Positions 1-7,535 of a DNA stretch of 35,920 nt are shown piece after piece; within the stretch, counting starts at the first letter, position 1; the number at the start of each line of letters is the position of its first letter. A model generated the notes under the pieces. The model saw only the letters and a program-made list of their open reading frames with translations. It had not been told where the DNA came from and did no database searches. The position numbers were made by a program, and so were the translations under genes. Origin of the DNA: an uncultured Fidelibacterota bacterium. Its GTDB lineage: Bacteria > Marinisomatota > Marinisomatia > SCGC-AAA003-L08 > GCA-002707645. The stretch is taken from contig CAJWAW010000005.1 of assembly GCA_913020255.1 (NCBI GenBank), positions 1-35,920 on the forward strand, in the 5' to 3' direction.

Positions 1-264
1 TCTAAAAATTCTTATTTAATAAACATTCAATCGTATTGGATGAAGCTTGAGCTATTTTTTATTATTATATTTATTTCAAGCTCTTACTATCTAAGCATGG
101 ATAAATTATTTATTATTTTTTTTGTTGGGTATATTCCTTCAATCCTAACAATGCTATATACTATAGTTAAGGCTTGGGATAGTTTAAATTACTATCATAA
201 AATCGAGGATAGCAATGAAACAACTGAAATAAAAGAAAGGGATAATCTAATTAATATTAATTAA
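1..264 (+). CDS. small membrane protein, C-terminal part (probably 5'-truncated by the window edge)
   Basis: The frame is open from base 1 through the ATG at 40 to the TAA at 262-264. I see no convincing ribosome binding site before that ATG (the bases just upstream read TCGTATTGG). I therefore think the gene begins outside the window and only its tail is shown; a 74-residue protein starting at 40 is the alternative. The visible part has two hydrophobic segments, about residues 3-18 and 23-42 counted from the ATG. They are followed by a polar, acidic and lysine-rich tail of about 30 residues. I recognise no family. It converges on the acyl-CoA dehydrogenase gene, with only two bases between the stop codons. 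Confidence 0.5.
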   Translation, partial: SKNSYLINIQSYWMKLELFFIIIFISSSYYLSMDKLFIIFFVGYIPSILTMLYTIVKAWDSLNYYHKIEDSNETTEIKERDNLININ

Positions 265-266
265 GA

Positions 267-1436
267 TTATCTAAAAGCTTGGATTCCAGTAATTTCATGA
301 CCTAAAACAAGCGTGTGCATTTCATGAGTTCCTTCATATGTATAAACGCTCTCAATATTCATCATATGACGCATAATCGGGTAGTCATCTGTAACACCAT
401 TAGCGCCTAAAATTTCACGAGCTAGTTTAGCAGATTCTCTAGCAATTAAAACGTTATTTCTTTTAATCATTGATACTTGATAATGCTTTAATGAGCCATT
501 GTCTTTATTTCGGCCAACTTGAAGCGCTATTAATTGTCCCTTTGTGATTTCATTCAACATCCAAACAAGCTTATCTTGTATTAGCTGAAAAGAAGCAATA
601 GGCTTATCAAACTGAATTCTATCTTTAGAATATTGCAAAGCCGTATCATATAAATTCATTGCTGCACCAATAGCTCCCCATCCAATTCCGTAACGGGCTT
701 GATTTAAACAGCCAAGTGGACCTTTAAGGCCATCAACACCTTCCAAAACATGTGAATCTGGCACAAAAACATCTTCCAAAACTAGCTCAGATGTTATAGA
801 AGCTCTTAAAGACCACTTACCTTTCATTATAGGAGCAGAGAAACCCTTAGAGTCTTTTTCAACTATAAATCCTTTTATTCTACCATTATCATCTTTAGCC
901 CAAACAATAGCCACATCTGCTATACTTCCATTTGTAATCCACATTTTAGAGCCATTTAAAATGTATCCTCCATCAGATTTCTTAGCTCTTGTAATCATAC
1001 CTGATGGATTAGATCCAAAATTAGGCTCAGTCAAACCAAAGCAACCAATCTTTTCACCTTTAGCCATTTTAGGAAGCCAATATTTCTTTTGTTCTTCACT
1101 CCCATAAGCATATATAGGATACATAACTAAAGAACCATGTACTGAAACAAAAGATCTAACACCTGAGTCAGCTCTTTCTAATTCTTGGCATATTAATCCA
1201 TAGGCAATATTAGACATCCCAGAACAGCCATACTCTTGAGGAAGGTTGCAGCCTAAAAAACCTAGTTCTGCAAATTTTCCAATTAAATCCTTTGGAAAAG
1301 TTCCATTTTTATAATGCTCTTCGATAGTAGGCATTACCTCATTTACTACAAATTTATTTGCCATTTTCTGAACCATTATCTCTTCATCAGAGAAATGTTC
1401 AGAAATTCCCAAAAAATCTAAACAATCAAGCTTCAT
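267..1436 (-). CDS. gcdH: acyl-CoA dehydrogenase, glutaryl-CoA dehydrogenase type
   Basis: FAD-dependent acyl-CoA dehydrogenase of 389 residues, the usual family length. Signatures seen: FGLTEPNFGSNP in the FAD/substrate region, KMWITNG, and the C-terminal TYEGTHEMH with E368 as expected catalytic base. The ending HEITGIQAF and the RADSGVRSF stretch (R94) match glutaryl-CoA dehydrogenases rather than short-chain enzymes. That family oxidises and decarboxylates glutaryl-CoA to crotonyl-CoA in lysine and tryptophan breakdown, passing electrons to ETF. It is the last gene of a catabolic run and lies 32 bases after the fused E1 gene. The exact substrate is inferred; close relatives such as plant ACX4-like enzymes use short straight-chain acyl-CoAs. 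Confidence 0.85.
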   Translation of the reverse strand: MKLDCLDFLGISEHFSDEEIMVQKMANKFVVNEVMPTIEEHYKNGTFPKDLIGKFAELGFLGCNLPQEYGCSGMSNIAYGLICQELERADSGVRSFVSVHGSLVMYPIYAYGSEEQKKYWLPKMAKGEKIGCFGLTEPNFGSNPSGMITRAKKSDGGYILNGSKMWITNGSIADVAIVWAKDDNGRIKGFIVEKDSKGFSAPIMKGKWSLRASITSELVLEDVFVPDSHVLEGVDGLKGPLGCLNQARYGIGWGAIGAAMNLYDTALQYSKDRIQFDKPIASFQLIQDKLVWMLNEITKGQLIALQVGRNKDNGSLKHYQVSMIKRNNVLIARESAKLAREILGANGVTDDYPIMRHMMNIESVYTYEGTHEMHTLVLGHEITGIQAFR

Positions 1437-1468
1437 AAATTCTCCAAAATATAATACTATAATTTACA

Positions 1469-3439
1469 TTAATAATTCATTAGAAATTTTATTTTTTCAT
1501 CAATTTTTAAAATTGGAAAATATATTTCTTTTTCAATATTATCTGAAAATGGAACAGGCGTATTTAATGAACCTAACCTAATAATTGGAGCATCAAGATA
1601 TTCAAAGGCATTTTCTGAAATCATAGATGAAATCTCTGCACCTATACCACCAGTCACATTATCTTCATGTAAAATCAAAACTTTGTTTGTTTTCATTATT
1701 GATTTTAAAATATTTTCTAAATCAATTGGCATTAAAGTTCTTAAATCTAAAATTTCTATACTATAATCAGAACTAATCGCATATTCTTTCGCCCACTCTA
1801 CACCAAGCCCATAAGTAATTATAGTAATATCATTACCTTCCTTAACGACATTCAGCTTTCCAAACTCTAAATTATAAAGATCATCTGGGATATCTTGTTT
1901 TACACTTCTATATAAAGCTTTATGCTCAAAAAATAAAACAGGGTTTTGATCATCAATGGCTGTATGCAACAATCCTTTTGCATCATATGAATTAGATGGA
2001 TATACTATTTTTAAACCAGGTACGTGAAAAAACCATGATTCGGTACTCTGAGAATGAAATGGTCCTCCTCCTATACCTGCTCCCGTAGGTAATCGCAAAG
2101 TGACATTAATAGGCTGCCCCCATCTATAATGAGTTTTTGCTAAATTATTTACAATCTGATTAAATCCGTTACTTACAAAATCTGCAAATTGCATTTCTAT
2201 AATAGGCTTAAATCCACGTAATGATAAACCCATCGCAGCCCCAATCGCTGCTGATTCAGTTATAGGAGTATTTCTAACTCTATCTTTACCAAATTTTTCA
2301 ACAAACCCTTCAGTTACTTTAAATACCCCACCATATTCAGCTATATCTTGGCCCATAATAATTACAGACTTATCCTTTTCCATTTTTTGATATAAACTAT
2401 TTTTTATTGCATCTACATATCTTGTAGATATAAAAGAGTTTGATTTTGATTGTATTGGCTTAAAATTTGAAGGATAGTAAACATCATTTATTTCTTCGGA
2501 TTCAGATGATGAATTTTTACTTTTATCAATACATTTATCAATACATAAAGAAACTTTTTCTTCTATTTTATTTTCTATGCTCTCTATATATTTTTGATCT
2601 ATCACATCATCTCTCAATAAAAGATCTTCAAATAATTGGATGGGATCTTTTTTAAGCCATTTTTCAATCATTTTTTTAGGTACATATTTTACACCAGATG
2701 CTTCCTCATGACCTCTAATTCTAAAAGTTTTTGCTTCAATTAATACAGGTTGTGGTTTTTTTCTTATTTTATCTGCATATTTTTTAATTACGTTGTAAAC
2801 CTCTAAAACATTATTGCCATCAATTAATTCACCAACAATTCCGTAACCTTTTGCTCTATCAACTAAATTTTCGCATTTATATTGCTCATTTATTGGAGTA
2901 GACAATCCATAGCCATTATTTTCTATTAAAAAAATTACAGGCAAATTCCATACTGATGCTAAATTAATGGCTTCATGAAAATCTCCTTCGCTTGTTGACC
3001 CCTCTCCAATAAAAGAAAGTGCTACTTTTGTTTCTTTTTTTAATTTATAAGATAATGCTACACCATTTGCAACAGGCAGCATTGCTGCTAAATGTGAAAT
3101 CATTCCAACTATATTATTATTCAAATCACCAAAGTGGAATGTTCTATCTCTTCCTTTTGTATATCCACCTTTTTTGCCTAATAACTGACTAAATAATTTT
3201 TCTAAATCTAACTCTCTTGTTGTGAACACACCTAAATTTCTATGCATTGGAAATATCATGTCATCTGAATTTAATGCAAAAGTAGAACCAACTGCTATAG
3301 CCTCTTGACCTATACCTGAAAACCACTTAGAAAGCTTACCCTGTCTTAACAAAAGAAGCATTTTATTCTCAATTATTCTAGGAAATTTTAAAAAATAATA
3401 TATTTTTTTTAATTTTAAGTTGGACAAATTATTTTTCAT
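1469..3439 (-). CDS. fused 2-oxoacid dehydrogenase E1 (alpha+beta), branched-chain type
   Basis: Thiamine-diphosphate E1 component with both subunits in one 656-residue chain. Residues of about 1-320 are the alpha part: a ThDP motif GEGSTSEGDFHEA, the downstream IENNGYGLS, and the phosphorylation-loop-like RIRGHEEAS. A short Ser/Glu-rich linker follows. Residues of about 340-656 are the beta part, with MGQDIAEYGGVF, TPITESAAIGAAMG and GGGPFHSQS. The family decarboxylates branched-chain 2-oxoacids or pyruvate and transfers the acyl group to a lipoyl E2, which is not in this window. The start codon abuts the stop of the FAH-family gene (TAAATG), so the two are translationally linked. Branched-chain keto acids are the favoured substrate from sequence style and neighbours. 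Single-chain alpha/beta E1s are known in Bacteroidota-like lineages. Confidence 0.85.
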   Translation of the reverse strand: MKNNLSNLKLKKIYYFLKFPRIIENKMLLLLRQGKLSKWFSGIGQEAIAVGSTFALNSDDMIFPMHRNLGVFTTRELDLEKLFSQLLGKKGGYTKGRDRTFHFGDLNNNIVGMISHLAAMLPVANGVALSYKLKKETKVALSFIGEGSTSEGDFHEAINLASVWNLPVIFLIENNGYGLSTPINEQYKCENLVDRAKGYGIVGELIDGNNVLEVYNVIKKYADKIRKKPQPVLIEAKTFRIRGHEEASGVKYVPKKMIEKWLKKDPIQLFEDLLLRDDVIDQKYIESIENKIEEKVSLCIDKCIDKSKNSSSESEEINDVYYPSNFKPIQSKSNSFISTRYVDAIKNSLYQKMEKDKSVIIMGQDIAEYGGVFKVTEGFVEKFGKDRVRNTPITESAAIGAAMGLSLRGFKPIIEMQFADFVSNGFNQIVNNLAKTHYRWGQPINVTLRLPTGAGIGGGPFHSQSTESWFFHVPGLKIVYPSNSYDAKGLLHTAIDDQNPVLFFEHKALYRSVKQDIPDDLYNLEFGKLNVVKEGNDITIITYGLGVEWAKEYAISSDYSIEILDLRTLMPIDLENILKSIMKTNKVLILHEDNVTGGIGAEISSMISENAFEYLDAPIIRLGSLNTPVPFSDNIEKEIYFPILKIDEKIKFLMNY

Positions 3440-4375
3440 TTATAAAACAACTTTATTTAATAGTGTTCCAAGGCAATCAACGGTAAGCTTTATCTCATCA
3501 CCAGGCTTTAGCCAAATTTCATTACTTGAAGATAAATTCAATTCTAATAAACATCCAGTTGAACATGTACCTGATCCAATCAAATCTCCTGGATATAAGT
3601 CAACCCCATAAGATGCTCTTTCAATCATATCTGCAAATGACCAAGAAATATTCTTTAAATTATCTGTTGAAATAAGATTATCATTTAAATATCCAAGCAT
3701 TGAAAGATCGTACCTCATTTCAAATTCAGGACCAACTATTCTACTCTTTAGCTCATCTAAAGGGACTAAAAATGGTCCTATTGAAGTTGAAAAGTCTTTA
3801 CCTTTGGCTGGACCTAAATTTAATTTCATTTCTTGAAGTTGAATAGCTCTTGCACTCCAATCATTAAGTATGGTTAAACCAGCAATATATTTGTATGCAT
3901 CTTTAGCTTTAATATTTCTAATTTGCTTAGAAATTATTATTCCAATTTCAAATTCAAAATCTAATTTATTCAAGTGCTGTTTCTGAACTTTAACTTCTCC
4001 TGGTCCAGTAATTGATTGGTGATTAGAAAAATAGAATACAGGGATTTTATCATATTCAGGAATCATATCCAAACCTCTATTTTTCCTTCCTGCTTCTACA
4101 TGCTTTCTAAATGCATAAAAATCTCTGAATGATTTAGGGTTTTGCAATGGAGAGACAATTAATTCATAATTTATCTCTTCTAATAAATTAAAATCTATAT
4201 TATTAATCAATTCTTTTAATCTAATGTTATTAAACTTAAAATTAATTAAGTACTCATCAAAATTATTTGGAAGTTTTCCATTAGATATTTTTTCAACATT
4301 AACATATTTGTTAGATTCATTAACAGCGACTCCTAATACTACCTTACCTCTTTCTAAGTAAGAAAAAAACTTCAT
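3440..4375 (-). CDS. fumarylacetoacetase (FAH) family hydrolase
   Basis: A 311-residue enzyme of the FAA-hydrolase fold, cytosolic, with no signal peptide. Metal and catalytic positions are intact: D85 and H92 in RDFYAFRKHV, E141 and E143 in LDFEFEIG, and D172 in NDWSARAIQ. The GKDFSTSIGPFLVP stretch and the C-terminal GDLIGSGTCSTGC are typical of the family. NDWSAR followed by GP and K-D-F resembles true fumarylacetoacetase, the last step of tyrosine breakdown, more than the short 2-hydroxyhepta-2,4-diene-dioate isomerase group. The protein is shorter than eukaryotic FAH (about 420), so the substrate is uncertain. It overlaps the MscS gene by ATGA and directly abuts the E1 gene. Confidence 0.8.
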   Translation of the reverse strand: MKFFSYLERGKVVLGVAVNESNKYVNVEKISNGKLPNNFDEYLINFKFNNIRLKELINNIDFNLLEEINYELIVSPLQNPKSFRDFYAFRKHVEAGRKNRGLDMIPEYDKIPVFYFSNHQSITGPGEVKVQKQHLNKLDFEFEIGIIISKQIRNIKAKDAYKYIAGLTILNDWSARAIQLQEMKLNLGPAKGKDFSTSIGPFLVPLDELKSRIVGPEFEMRYDLSMLGYLNDNLISTDNLKNISWSFADMIERASYGVDLYPGDLIGSGTCSTGCLLELNLSSSNEIWLKPGDEIKLTVDCLGTLLNKVVL

Positions 4376-5274
4376 CTATTAGTTGTATTATTATTTTCAG
4401 TATAAAATCTTGTTGTTGGATATGCAAAATCAATATTATTTATTTTTGAAAATTCATCTAATATATCTTCCCATATTAGTTGAGATGTAATTCTTCTTTT
4501 TCTAGGATTACATAAATAACGAATTGTTAATAAAATCCCAGAATCTTCTACCTTAGTATATACTTGAGGATTAAAGTCAGGTTTATATACCATAAATAAT
4601 TTAGAAACCTGCTTAAATTTTCTAGCTGCAGCTTTACCTATATTTTCTGAGTGTTTATTTGATATTTTTTGCAAAATTTCTTTAGCAACTTTCCAATCGC
4701 TTTCAAATGTTACGAGAACAGGAACCTCATTCCATATATATTTAAATCCTTTACTATAATTTGCTAATATTTCACTAAACACTTTTCCATTAGGGATATG
4801 AATAATTCTTCCTGATGATTGCTCGCCTTCACCCCAATGACCAACTTCCATTAAAGTAAATTTGAAAAAATTAACATCTATTACATCACCAGAGTGCTCA
4901 CCTATTTGAACCCTATCTCCTACTTCAAAAGGGGTTCTTGATAATATAAATATCCATCCCGTTACATTTGTCAAAGGATCTTTTAATGCAATTGCTACAC
5001 CAGCTGACAACAAACCAAGATAAGTTGCAATTGATTCAATTCCCTTAAACCAAATTTGACCAATAATAACAATACCTAGAACATAAATAATATAACTAGA
5101 GATTTTTTGCCATCTATAACGAATCAACGCATTAGTTGTATTCCTATATAAAATCTTAATAAAAGCTTTTCTTACAACTATTAATAAAATAGCGCCAATA
5201 AATGATGCAATAAATTTTACTTGTATTGAAGAGTAAGTAAAAAAGCGAGTAAACCAATTAAAATCTTCAAACAT
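4372..5274 (-). CDS. small-conductance mechanosensitive channel (MscS family)
   Basis: A 300-residue inner-membrane channel. There are hydrophobic segments at about residues 18-36, 56-76 and 84-105. The last is the pore-lining helix with the Gly/Ala pattern GLLSAGVAIALKDPLTN. The beta domain follows (FEVGDRVQIGEHSGDVIDV, then IPNGKVFSEILANYS) and then a C-terminal alpha/beta cytoplasmic domain. The family opens under membrane tension to relieve hypo-osmotic shock. It lies between the cobalamin adenosyltransferase (two-base gap) and the FAH-family gene (ATGA overlap). It is therefore cotranscribed with metabolic genes, with no obvious functional link. Confidence 0.87.
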   Translation of the reverse strand: MFEDFNWFTRFFTYSSIQVKFIASFIGAILLIVVRKAFIKILYRNTTNALIRYRWQKISSYIIYVLGIVIIGQIWFKGIESIATYLGLLSAGVAIALKDPLTNVTGWIFILSRTPFEVGDRVQIGEHSGDVIDVNFFKFTLMEVGHWGEGEQSSGRIIHIPNGKVFSEILANYSKGFKYIWNEVPVLVTFESDWKVAKEILQKISNKHSENIGKAAARKFKQVSKLFMVYKPDFNPQVYTKVEDSGILLTIRYLCNPRKRRITSQLIWEDILDEFSKINNIDFAYPTTRFYTENNNTTNR

Positions 5275-5276
5275 AA

Positions 5277-5879
5277 TTATTCAAAATTTGGATTCCATAA
5301 AATTTCATCTGATAATAATATTTTATTTGCGTAACGACTTAAAACAAATAATAAGTCAGATAATCTATTTAAATATTGAATAATAATTATATCAATGCTT
5401 TCAGATTCGATAATACCAGATAAATATCTCTCACACCTTCTACAAAGAACTCTTGCAAAATGAAATTTTATATTTAATTCATTTCCACCTGGCAAAACAA
5501 ATGATGAAAGCGTATCTAGCTTTTGATTATAAATATCAATTTTATTTTCAAGATAATCAATAGCATTTTTCTTGATCTGTGGCATTTTACTATCCATTTT
5601 TCCTGGATAAGCTATCATATTACCCAAATTAAATAAATCGTTCTGAATCTTTAATATAATATTCAAAATATGATTCTTATCATTAACTTTTAAGCTATTT
5701 AATGAAACTGTGCAAGAACCAACCGCAACATTTAATTCATCGATTTCACCAAACCCATGAATTCTAACTGAACTTTTTTTAACTTTACTACCTCCTATTA
5801 ATTCAGTATAGCCTTTATCACCTTTTCTTGTATATACTTTACTAATTGTTATTTTAGGATTATTAAATTTTTTATCCAT
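5277..5879 (-). CDS. PduO-type cob(I)alamin adenosyltransferase
   Basis: A 200-residue ATP:cob(I)alamin adenosyltransferase that makes adenosylcobalamin. Seen directly: the ATP-binding N-terminus YTRKGDKGYTELIGG (residues 16-30), GFGEIDELNVAVG (42-54), and the C-terminal LCRRCERYL plus YLNRLSDLLFVLSRYAN. All are family hallmarks, and the length is normal. AdoCbl feeds enzymes such as methylmalonyl-CoA mutase. That fits the neighbouring branched-chain and glutaryl-type catabolic genes, whose products drain through propionyl-CoA. The mutase itself is not in the window. The gene sits 9 bases after the cyclic-nucleotide-binding-like gene and 2 bases before mscS. Confidence 0.9.
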   Translation of the reverse strand: MDKKFNNPKITISKVYTRKGDKGYTELIGGSKVKKSSVRIHGFGEIDELNVAVGSCTVSLNSLKVNDKNHILNIILKIQNDLFNLGNMIAYPGKMDSKMPQIKKNAIDYLENKIDIYNQKLDTLSSFVLPGGNELNIKFHFARVLCRRCERYLSGIIESESIDIIIIQYLNRLSDLLFVLSRYANKILLSDEILWNPNFE

Positions 5880-5888
5880 AGCTAGATA

Positions 5889-6533
5889 CTAAGTATTTGA
5901 TCGTTTAACCTTTGTAATTAAATCATTTAATAAAATATTTTGAATTTTTGTCCAAAAAATTCTATTGTTTTTTTCTATTTTATGTAATTCAGTATTTGTC
6001 CATTCAATATAAGAAACTTCATCATCTGCAATAACATCAGCTGAAGCTTCACTTTTTGATACAAAACTCATTTCTCCCATAAAACTACCTCTAGGTAAGT
6101 ACGTTATATGAACTTTAGCTTTTTGAACCTTAACTTTACCATTTAATAACAATAATATGGAATTAAGTTTATCTCCTTTAGAAATAATTGCAGTATCCTT
6201 TGGGACACTTTTAATTTTCCCAGTTTTCCAAAAAGTTAAAAACTCATATGAAGTTAAACTATTAAAAACAGATTCATATATATCAAATATTTTAGGCTCA
6301 ATAAACCTTTTTCTTCGTTCATTAATTATTTGAATAATTTGAAATAAATTGACAATGACAAAAACAATCATCCAAAAAGAAGAATTAAAATTTCCCTCAA
6401 AAATATATTGAGTAATAAAACGTAATAAATAACCTAAAGTCAGTAAAACTCTAATCCACAATATTTCTCTAAATGCTAGAGCAATAAAATTAAGGATAAA
6501 ACCAAGATTTAATAATATAACACCAAAGTCCAT
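5889..6533 (-). CDS. membrane-anchored cyclic-nucleotide-binding-like protein (Popeye-like layout)
   Basis: A 214-residue protein with three predicted membrane helices at the N-terminus (about residues 4-20, 24-44, 52-70). A basic junction NERRKR follows, then a cNMP-binding (CAP-type) beta-roll at about residues 95-195. The phosphate-binding cassette is recognisable as GEMSF (153-157), but the usual Arg-Ser/Thr-Ala is replaced by SEASA (161-165), so cAMP or cGMP binding is doubtful. There is no DNA-binding domain. The three-helix plus cNMP arrangement resembles Popeye-domain proteins; this is an architectural comparison, not a demonstrated homology. Its start abuts the stop of the LysE-type gene. 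Confidence 0.7.
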   Translation of the reverse strand: MDFGVILLNLGFILNFIALAFREILWIRVLLTLGYLLRFITQYIFEGNFNSSFWMIVFVIVNLFQIIQIINERRKRFIEPKIFDIYESVFNSLTSYEFLTFWKTGKIKSVPKDTAIISKGDKLNSILLLLNGKVKVQKAKVHITYLPRGSFMGEMSFVSKSEASADVIADDEVSYIEWTNTELHKIEKNNRIFWTKIQNILLNDLITKVKRSNT

Positions 6534-7169
6534 TTAAAAATAAAATATTTTCATTGAAATATAAATTAAAACCAACCCCAATAATCTATCAATAATTACA
6601 GAATATTTTATTATAATTTTCTCAAAATAATCTAGAGTTATTATAATTGATATAAAAGCAAACCATATGTACGTTACTAAACTCATCCACAATCCATAAA
6701 AAACCTGAATAGATAGCGATGTATTTGAATCAATTATAAAAGTAAACAAAGAAAGAAAAAACAATGTAGCTTTTGGATTAAATATATTTGTTAAAAAACC
6801 CATTAAAAAAGAATTTTGTAAAGAATTCGCAAAAAAACTATACATCAAGCTATTATTTTTTTGATTAATAAATTTGAATCCCAAAGAAGAGAAACCTAAG
6901 TATAATAAATAAACTGCTCCAACATACTTAATTATGGTATAAAGATATATATTAGTTGATATTAAGTAACTAATTCCAACTATACAATAAAATACATGAA
7001 TAAGTATTCCGATGGATATACCTAGACTTGTTAATAAAGCACTTTTTATACCATTTTTAACTGATTGCTTAAGAATTAATGTAAAATCTGGACCTGGGCT
7101 AATCACAGCAAGAAAATGAGCAATTACTACACTTAAAAATTGCTCAATATTTAAATTATTTAAAATCAT
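6534..7169 (-). CDS. LysE/RhtB-family amino-acid exporter
   Basis: I start this gene at the ATG at 7169, giving 211 residues, the normal RhtB/LysE size. The open frame extends a further 80 codons, but those lie over tRNA-Leu, tRNA-Cys and part of the next spacer and are not protein. Six hydrophobic segments are visible. The family signature near the N-terminus is present (AVISPGPDFTLILKQS), as is NPKATLFFLSLF further on. Members export amino acids such as homoserine, threonine or lysine through the inner membrane. The ATG lies only 14 bases beyond the 3' end of tRNA-Leu, so mRNA and tRNA are probably on one primary transcript. Substrate unknown. Confidence 0.85.
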   Translation of the reverse strand: MILNNLNIEQFLSVVIAHFLAVISPGPDFTLILKQSVKNGIKSALLTSLGISIGILIHVFYCIVGISYLISTNIYLYTIIKYVGAVYLLYLGFSSLGFKFINQKNNSLMYSFFANSLQNSFLMGFLTNIFNPKATLFFLSLFTFIIDSNTSLSIQVFYGLWMSLVTYIWFAFISIIITLDYFEKIIIKYSVIIDRLLGLVLIYISMKIFYF

Positions 7170-7183
7170 AAAATAAAAATGTG

Positions 7184-7270
7184 TACCGAGGGCCGGAATC
7201 GAACCGGCACGGACGTTAAATGTCCGAGGGATTTTAAGTCCCTTGTGTCTACCAATTTCACCACCTCGGC
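7184..7270 (-). tRNA. tRNA-Leu (UAA anticodon)
   Basis: An 87-base tRNA read on the minus strand. The acceptor GCCGAGG pairs with CCTCGGT (one G-T at the top) and the discriminator is A. The anticodon stem is GGGAC/ATCCC-type around TAA, there is a long class II variable arm (CGGACATTTAACGTCCG), and the T-arm is GCCGGTTCGATTCCGGC. No CCA is encoded. It is the third of three tRNA genes and leads directly into the LysE-type gene. Confidence 0.93.
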
Positions 7271-7275
7271 AACTG

Positions 7276-7347
7276 AGGCGTCGACCAGATTCGAACTGGT
7301 GCATAACGGTTTTGCAGACCGCTCCCTTACCGCTTGGGTACGACGCC
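7276..7347 (-). tRNA. tRNA-Cys (GCA anticodon)
   Basis: Cloverleaf on the minus strand: acceptor GGCGTCG pairs with CGACGCC, the discriminator is T as expected for tRNA-Cys, the anticodon GCA sits in GGTCTGCAAAACC, and the T-arm is ACCAGTTCGAATCTGGT. The CCA is not encoded. It lies 5 bases upstream of tRNA-Leu. Confidence 0.94.
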
Positions 7348-7374
7348 AAAAAAGAGGCCTCAATAAGAGGCCTT
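7348..7374 (-). terminator. terminator-like hairpin between tRNA-Gly and tRNA-Cys
   Basis: Read on the minus strand, AGGCCTC, loop TTATT, GAGGCCT, then C and six T directly before the first base of tRNA-Cys. The 7-bp GC-rich stem plus T-tract is a textbook intrinsic terminator shape and stands out in AT-rich DNA. It would either stop or attenuate transcription from tRNA-Gly, or act as a processing hairpin between the two tRNAs. Confidence 0.6.
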
Positions 7375-7375
7375 G

Positions 7376-7448
7376 AGCGAAAGATCGGATTCGAACCGAC
7401 GACCCTCACGTTGGCAACGTGATGCTCTACCAGCTGAGCTACTTTCGC
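7376..7448 (-). tRNA. tRNA-Gly (GCC anticodon)
   Basis: A 73-base tRNA on the minus strand: acceptor GCGAAAG/CTTTCGC, discriminator T, D-arm AGCTCAGCTGGTAGAGC, anticodon stem CACGTTGCCAACGTG with GCC, and T-arm GTCGGTTCGAATCCGAT. No encoded CCA. It is the first of the tRNA trio and has its own likely promoter just upstream. Confidence 0.95.
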
Positions 7449-7466
7449 AATTTCAAATTATCATAT

Positions 7467-7472
7467 ATTATA
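7467..7472 (-). promoter_or_regulatory. putative -10 box of the tRNA-Gly promoter
   Basis: A perfect TATAAT on the minus strand, 18 bases before the first base of tRNA-Gly, which allows a short 5' leader. I see no good -35 hexamer at 16-18 bases upstream (the region reads ATAAAA). Because such hexamers are common in AT-rich DNA, the call rests mainly on its placement. Confidence 0.4.
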
Positions 7473-7535
7473 CAATAGTAAGATATGAATTTTATAAATA
7501 TTAAGCTTAATATAACAATATGTTTTTTTATTTAG

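Noticed and set aside
7166..7376. Small open frames on both strands over the tRNA cluster
   Set aside because: They are products of tRNA sequence read as codons and have no protein features.
7170..7409. N-terminal 80-codon extension of the LysE-type reading frame
   Set aside because: These codons overlie tRNA-Leu, tRNA-Cys and the hairpin spacer; the family N-terminus begins at the ATG at 7169.
7498..7513. Palindrome ATATTAAGCTTAATAT after the selenoprotein gene
   Set aside because: Almost entirely A/T with no loop or T-tract; likely chance, though a binding site cannot be excluded.
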